Shown piece by piece: positions 60,250-64,000 of a stretch of DNA of 64,000 nucleotides (positions are counted from its first letter, which is position 1; each line of letters begins with the position of its first letter). Made by a program: the position numbers and the translations under genes. The notes beneath the pieces were generated by a model. That model was not told the origin of the DNA and did not search any database. It was given only the letters and a program-made list of their open reading frames with translations. Source of the stretch: Azoarcus sp. (GTDB taxonomy: Bacteria; Pseudomonadota; Gammaproteobacteria; Burkholderiales; Rhodocyclaceae); contig JAUVVG010000005.1 in NCBI GenBank assembly GCA_030604735.1, positions 1 through 64,000 of the forward strand, in the 5' to 3' direction.

Positions 60250-61659
60250 ATGCAGACCAAGCTGAAGCGCCCCGAACTCCTCGCCCCCGCCGGCTCGCTC
60301 GAAATGATGCGCACCGCCTTCGCCTACGGCGCAGACGCGGTCTATGCCGGGCAGCCGCGCTACTCGCTGCGGGTGCGCAACAACAGCTTCGGCCGGCTGG
60401 AAACCCTGGCGCAAGGCATCGCCGAGGCCCATGCGCTGGGCAAGGCCTTCTTCCTGGTCAGCAACATCTATCCGCACAACGCCAAGGTGAAGAGCTTTAT
60501 CGAGGATATGGCGCCAGTGATCGCGATGAAACCGGACGCGCTGATCATGGCCGATCCGGGGCTGATCATGATGGTGCGCGAGCAGTGGCCGGAGGTCGAG
60601 ATCCACCTGTCGGTGCAGGCCAACACCACCAACTACGCGACGGTACGCTTCTGGCAGTCGGTGGGCGTCAAGCGCATCATCCTGTCGCGCGAGCTGTCGC
60701 TCGATGAAGTGGCCGAGATCCGCCAGGCCTGCCCGGACATGGAGCTGGAAGTCTTCGTTCACGGCGCGCTGTGCATCGCCTATTCGGGACGCTGCCTGCT
60801 GTCCGGCTATTTCAACCATCGCGACCCCAACCAGGGCAGCTGCACCAACTCCTGCCGCTGGGACTACAAGCTGCACGAAGCCGAGGAGAATGCCGCCGGC
60901 GATGCCCAGCCGACGGCGTCCGCACCGATAGGCAACCCGACCGAGGCCGGCGCGGTCGGCACCGCGACCCGCAACCGGGCCGGCACCCTGGACAGCCTGG
61001 CCCTGGGTGGCGGGCCCCGCCACCTGGGCGGCAGCAAGGTCTGGCTGCTCGAAGAAGGCACCCGTCCGGGCGAGCTGATGCCAATCGAGGAAGACGAGCA
61101 CGGCACCTACATCCTGAACTCCAGGGACCTCCGCGCGGTCGAGCATGTGGCCCGGCTGGTCGAGATCGGGGTCGATTCGCTGAAGATCGAAGGACGTACC
61201 AAAAGCCCCTATTACGCCGCGCGCGCCTGCCAGGGCTACCGGCGCGCGATCGACGACGCGGTCGCCGGACGGCCCTTCGACACCCGCCTGCTCGGCGAAC
61301 TCGAAGGCCTCGCCAACCGGGGATATACCGACGGCTTCTACCAGCGCCACCATACTCCGGACCATCAAAACTACCTGCGCGGTCATTCCGAGTCGGGCCG
61401 AAGCCTGCTGATCGGCGAGAAGATCGGTTTCGATCCGGTGCGCGGCCTGGCCGAAGTCGAGGTCAAGAACAAGTTCGGCCTCGGCGACCGACTGGAGTAT
61501 GTCCTGCCCAGCGCCAACCTCGAAGCGCAGGTCGACCGGATCGAGGATGCCGACGGCAAGCGATTGGAAGGCGTGCCGGGCAGCGGACGTCGGGTGTGGC
61601 TCCCGCTGCCGTCCGGCGCGGATCCGGACGCCCCGTGCTTCATCAGTCGCTTTGTTTGA
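60250..61659 (+). CDS. trhP: U32 peptidase-family tRNA hydroxylation protein TrhP (YegQ)
   Basis: A 469-residue protein of the U32 collagenase-like family, TrhP/YegQ branch, which in E. coli contributes prephenate-dependent 5-hydroxyuridine formation in tRNA. Cys175, 182, 198 and 202 (LCIAYSGRCLLSGYF and GSCTNSCRWDY) match the metal/cluster site. The N-terminal ELLAPAGSLEMMRTAFAYGADAVYAG is typical. A Gly/Ala/Thr-rich stretch (about 211-258) between the Cys site and the rest appears larger than in most family members. Start ATG as shown; no strong Shine-Dalgarno. Confidence 0.9.
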   Translation: MQTKLKRPELLAPAGSLEMMRTAFAYGADAVYAGQPRYSLRVRNNSFGRLETLAQGIAEAHALGKAFFLVSNIYPHNAKVKSFIEDMAPVIAMKPDALIMADPGLIMMVREQWPEVEIHLSVQANTTNYATVRFWQSVGVKRIILSRELSLDEVAEIRQACPDMELEVFVHGALCIAYSGRCLLSGYFNHRDPNQGSCTNSCRWDYKLHEAEENAAGDAQPTASAPIGNPTEAGAVGTATRNRAGTLDSLALGGGPRHLGGSKVWLLEEGTRPGELMPIEEDEHGTYILNSRDLRAVEHVARLVEIGVDSLKIEGRTKSPYYAARACQGYRRAIDDAVAGRPFDTRLLGELEGLANRGYTDGFYQRHHTPDHQNYLRGHSESGRSLLIGEKIGFDPVRGLAEVEVKNKFGLGDRLEYVLPSANLEAQVDRIEDADGKRLEGVPGSGRRVWLPLPSGADPDAPCFISRFV

Positions 61660-62215
61660 ACCTGCGACTGTTGCGGCGACGGAACAGCGAGCGGCGATCG
61701 TTCCAGAGCATCATGCTGGCAAGCACCATCATCGCCCCGAGAAAGCCGAACGCCAGCGCCGGCAGAGCCAGCGCCACCAAGACCCAGTTCAACCGACGCT
61801 GTACGGTGGCACGATCGGGAGAATTGGCGTCCACCCACACGGTGAGTCTGGGGTCGGAGCCGACCCTGGCGAGGAATTCGGCGCTGCGCCTACGGGTGTT
61901 CAGCCCTCGTTGTGGGCCGAAGTGACTGGATTCGAAGCGCTGACCATCACGCGTGTAGGAATAACGCAAGACCACGCGGTCTATCGGCAAGGGCACCACC
62001 ATCCCGAGGGACTCTCGTCGCATATCTTCGACCCTGGCTTCGACCGCGACCCAGTTGCGGGTCGTGAAGGCCTCGGCCAATGGCAGCAGCGCGAAACTGA
62101 CCACGCCGACCAGACCCGCAGCCAAGAGGCCGACCCCCACCAGCGGCAACAGCAGTCGAATCAGGAATTCGACGATACGCAGCCTCAAGGGAAGCGAAGA
62201 TAATTTTCGAGTCAT
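61643..62215 (-). CDS. DUF3592-like membrane protein
   Basis: A 190-residue protein with an N-terminal hydrophobic segment (about 18-40), a beta-rich periplasmic domain of about 90 residues (WVAVEARVEDM, VVLRYSYTRDGQRFES, LTVWVDANSPDRA) and a second hydrophobic segment (about 150-180), the DUF3592 pattern. Function unknown. An ATG at 62263 with an AAGG Shine-Dalgarno is an alternative start (16 more residues). It overlaps the trhP stop convergently by 17 bp. Confidence 0.82.
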   Translation of the reverse strand: MTRKLSSLPLRLRIVEFLIRLLLPLVGVGLLAAGLVGVVSFALLPLAEAFTTRNWVAVEARVEDMRRESLGMVVPLPIDRVVLRYSYTRDGQRFESSHFGPQRGLNTRRRSAEFLARVGSDPRLTVWVDANSPDRATVQRRLNWVLVALALPALAFGFLGAMMVLASMMLWNDRRSLFRRRNSRRFKQSD

Positions 62216-62335
62216 CTGGCAAAGCACGACCCTGCGCACTGGAAAGGATTGATGATAGACCATGCTTGCCTTATTTTCCGGGCTTTCACACCCCCGCGGT
62301 AGCGGCAGCTGCCCGACACGACAGGGAACACCCCT

Positions 62336-62830
62336 ATGAATCACGGATACACAATCCGCATCGTCCCGCTTCAGCTCGACGACGAAAACCATTCCACCGC
62401 ACTGCTGACGCTTCTGGACGAGTACGCGCGCGACCCGATGGGCGGCGGTCACCCGCTGCAGGACGAGACCCGCAACACACTCGTATCGCGACTCGCCAGT
62501 CGCGGCGACTATGTCGGCTTCCTGGCCTTTCTCGGTGACCAGGCGGTCGGGCTGATCAATTGTTTCGAGGGTTTCTCGACCTTCGCCGCCCGCCCGCTGC
62601 TCAACGTCCATGACATCGCGGTCAGCGCAGGCCACCGCGGCAAGGGCATCGGTACGGCCTTGCTGGAACAGGCCGAGGCCGAGGGCTGCCAACGCGGTTG
62701 CTGCAAGATGACGCTGGAGGTCTTGTCGAACAATCACGGCGCGCTCAAGGCCTACGCGCGTGCTGGTTTCGCCCCCTACCAGCTTGACCCGGCGGCTGGA
62801 CAGGCCGTATTCATGCAGAAATGGCTATGA
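62336..62830 (+). CDS. GNAT-family N-acetyltransferase
   Basis: A 164-residue acetyltransferase with the acetyl-CoA-binding motif [18 protein letters not shown] (about 105-120) and the C-terminal [16 protein letters not shown]. Substrate unknown. It lies divergent from the DUF3592-like gene and upstream of the ybiT promoter. Confidence 0.92.
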   Translation: MNHGYTIRIVPLQLDDENHSTALLTLLDEYARDPMGGGHPLQDETRNTLVSRLASRGDYVGFLAFLGDQAVGLINCFEGFSTFAARPLLNVHDIAVSAGHRGKGIGTALLEQAEAEGCQRGCCKMTLEVLSNNHGALKAYARAGFAPYQLDPAAGQAVFMQKWL

Positions 62831-62847
62831 GGCCGCGCCGGCCCGCA

Positions 62848-62876
62848 TTCACCAAACATCCGGGCTGCGCTATAAT
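62848..62876 (+). promoter_or_regulatory. Sigma-70 promoter of ybiT
   Basis: TTCACC (62848-62853), exactly 17 bp, then TATAAT (62871-62876), a perfect -10. It lies 37 bp before the TTG start codon of ybiT. Confidence 0.75.
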
Positions 62877-62912
62877 GCAACGTTTTGTTTTACAAACCTT
62901 TTAGGATCCAAA

Positions 62913-64000
62913 TTGCTCGTCGCCGCCAACATCACCATGCAGTTCGGGGCCAAGCCCCTGTTCGAGAACGTCTCCGTCAAGTTCGGCGACGGCAACCGCT
63001 ACGGTCTGATCGGCGCCAACGGTGCCGGCAAGTCCACCTTCATGAAGATCCTGTGCGGGCAGCTCGAAGCCTCGGCCGGCAACGTGTCCAAGGATCCGCA
63101 CGAGCGCATGGCCTATCTGCGCCAGGATCAGTTCGGCTTCGAAGACCGGCGCGTACTCGACGTGGTGATGATGGGCCATGCCGAGATGTGGGCCTGCATG
63201 CAGGAAAAGGACGCGATCTACGCCAACCCCGAGGCGACCGAAGAAGACTACATGCACGCAGCCGAACTCGAGGGCAAGTTTGCCGAGTACGACGGCTACA
63301 CCGCCGAGTCGCGCGCCGGCGAACTGTTGCTGGGGGTGGGTATCGCCAGCGAATTGCACGACGGCCCGATGAAGAACGTCGCGCCGGGCTGGAAGCTGCG
63401 GGTGCTGCTGTGCCAGGCCTTGTTCGCCAATCCGGACATCCTGTTGCTGGACGAACCGACCAACAACCTCGACATCAACACCATCCGCTGGCTCGAGAAC
63501 GTGCTCAACGAGCGCGACTCGACCATGGTGATCATCTCCCACGACCGCCACTTCCTGAACCAGGTATGCACCCATATGGCGGATCTGGACTACGGCACCA
63601 TCACCGTCTATGCCGGCAACTACGACGACTACATGGAAGCGTCCACCATGGCGCGCGAGCGCCAGTCGGCCGCCAACGCCCGCGCCAAGGACAAGATCCA
63701 GGAACTGCAGGCCTTCGTGCGACGCTTCTCGGCCAACAAGTCCAAGGCCAAGCAGGCCACCAGCCGCATGAAGCTGATCGACAAGCTCAAGCCCGAGGAC
63801 GTCAAACCCTCCAGCCGCCAGTATCCGTGGATCCGCTTCGACTACGACGACAAGGACAAGCTGCACCGCCTGGCCTGCGAGATCGACAACCTCTCCTTCG
63901 CCTACGACGGCATGGACAAACCCTTGATCAACCGCTTTTCGATGGCGATCGAAGCCGGCGAGAAGATCGCCATCATCGGCGAGAACGGCGTCGGCAAGAC
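62913..64000 (+). CDS. ybiT: ABC-F ATPase YbiT (partial, cut by window end)
   Basis: The first 362 residues of a translation-associated ABC-F ATPase. It starts with TTG (AGGA Shine-Dalgarno 6 nt upstream) giving [22 protein letters not shown], closely matching YbiT. The first nucleotide domain has GANGAGKST (about 33-41) and DEPTNNLD; the linker runs through about residue 330, and the second domain begins at the end of the window (GENGVGK). ABC-F proteins act on stalled or initiating ribosomes; YbiT's exact role is less defined than EttA's. The gene continues beyond the window. Confidence 0.93.
   Translation, partial: MLVAANITMQFGAKPLFENVSVKFGDGNRYGLIGANGAGKSTFMKILCGQLEASAGNVSKDPHERMAYLRQDQFGFEDRRVLDVVMMGHAEMWACMQEKDAIYANPEATEEDYMHAAELEGKFAEYDGYTAESRAGELLLGVGIASELHDGPMKNVAPGWKLRVLLCQALFANPDILLLDEPTNNLDINTIRWLENVLNERDSTMVIISHDRHFLNQVCTHMADLDYGTITVYAGNYDDYMEASTMARERQSAANARAKDKIQELQAFVRRFSANKSKAKQATSRMKLIDKLKPEDVKPSSRQYPWIRFDYDDKDKLHRLACEIDNLSFAYDGMDKPLINRFSMAIEAGEKIAIIGENGVGK

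Overview
The window is 64 kb of GC-rich (by eye roughly 65 percent), densely coding chromosomal DNA. No rRNA, tRNA, CRISPR array, transposase or phage gene was found. PomA/PomB-type (sodium-driven) stators, ProQ, TrhP (YegQ), YbiT, an NhaR-like regulator, a phasin with a PhaR-type operator, a sulfide:quinone oxidoreductase and two TRAP transporters together suggest a gammaproteobacterium, probably a salt-tolerant, metabolically versatile one that handles sulfide and makes polyhydroxyalkanoate. That placement is an inference from gene content, not a database result.

Layout. 0.2-4.6 kb: a minus-strand TRAP transporter operon ending in an amidase, with a GntR-like palindrome upstream. 4.9-12.3 kb: the most coherent unit in the window, an NMT1/TauA-type ABC importer followed by an isocitrate lyase/PEP mutase-family enzyme and a short-chain dehydrogenase (SDR), all on the minus strand. 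A near-consensus sigma-54 promoter lies upstream of it, with an inverted-repeat activator site next to a divergent PrpR-type sigma-54 activator. 12.4-14.2 kb: two adjacent toxin-antitoxin modules (Phd-like/PIN and ribbon-helix-helix/PIN), both with GTGA toxin starts. 14.2-21.3 kb: a two-component system divergent from an acyl-CoA synthetase, a multi-pass permease and a PCuAC-like periplasmic protein, with tandem direct repeats between the two arms. 21.3-28.1 kb: an SDR, a 5'-truncated photolyase relic, an RNA methyltransferase, an exonuclease/GIY-YIG fusion, an NhaR-like regulator divergent from a TerB-like protein, and a PsiE-family protein.

28.2-31.0 kb: a second TRAP operon. 31.4-37.3 kb: two small unknown genes, an amino-acid permease overlapping an exported methyltransferase-like protein, a cardiolipin synthase and an MFS transporter. 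37.5-41.2 kb: an HMA-like protein lacking one metal cysteine, an FKBP isomerase, a YbaK deacylase, and an SQR with a small membrane partner, preceded by an FNR-like box and followed by a strong terminator. 41.3-51.9 kb: a TelA pair, a DUF1330 protein, a chemoreceptor, a SoxH-like metallo-hydrolase, a large unknown protein, a NERD/UvrD-like helicase and an HDOD regulator. 51.9-55.5 kb: pomB, pomA, proQ and a second MFS gene. 55.6-64 kb: the phasin with its operator, a ChaN-like lipoprotein, an M1 aminopeptidase, a repeat-rich intergenic region (a 42-bp tandem repeat plus REP-like hairpins), trhP, a DUF3592 protein, a GNAT acetyltransferase and a ybiT gene cut by the window end.

The best candidate for an undescribed system is the sigma-54 circuit at 4.9-12.3 kb: importer, C-C lyase, dehydrogenase and dedicated activator form a complete uptake-and-degradation unit whose substrate cannot be assigned from sequence. 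Second is the unit at 14.2-21.3 kb, which couples a hybrid kinase with an insertion in its kinase core to an acyl-CoA synthetase, a permease and a PCuAC-like protein without copper ligands.
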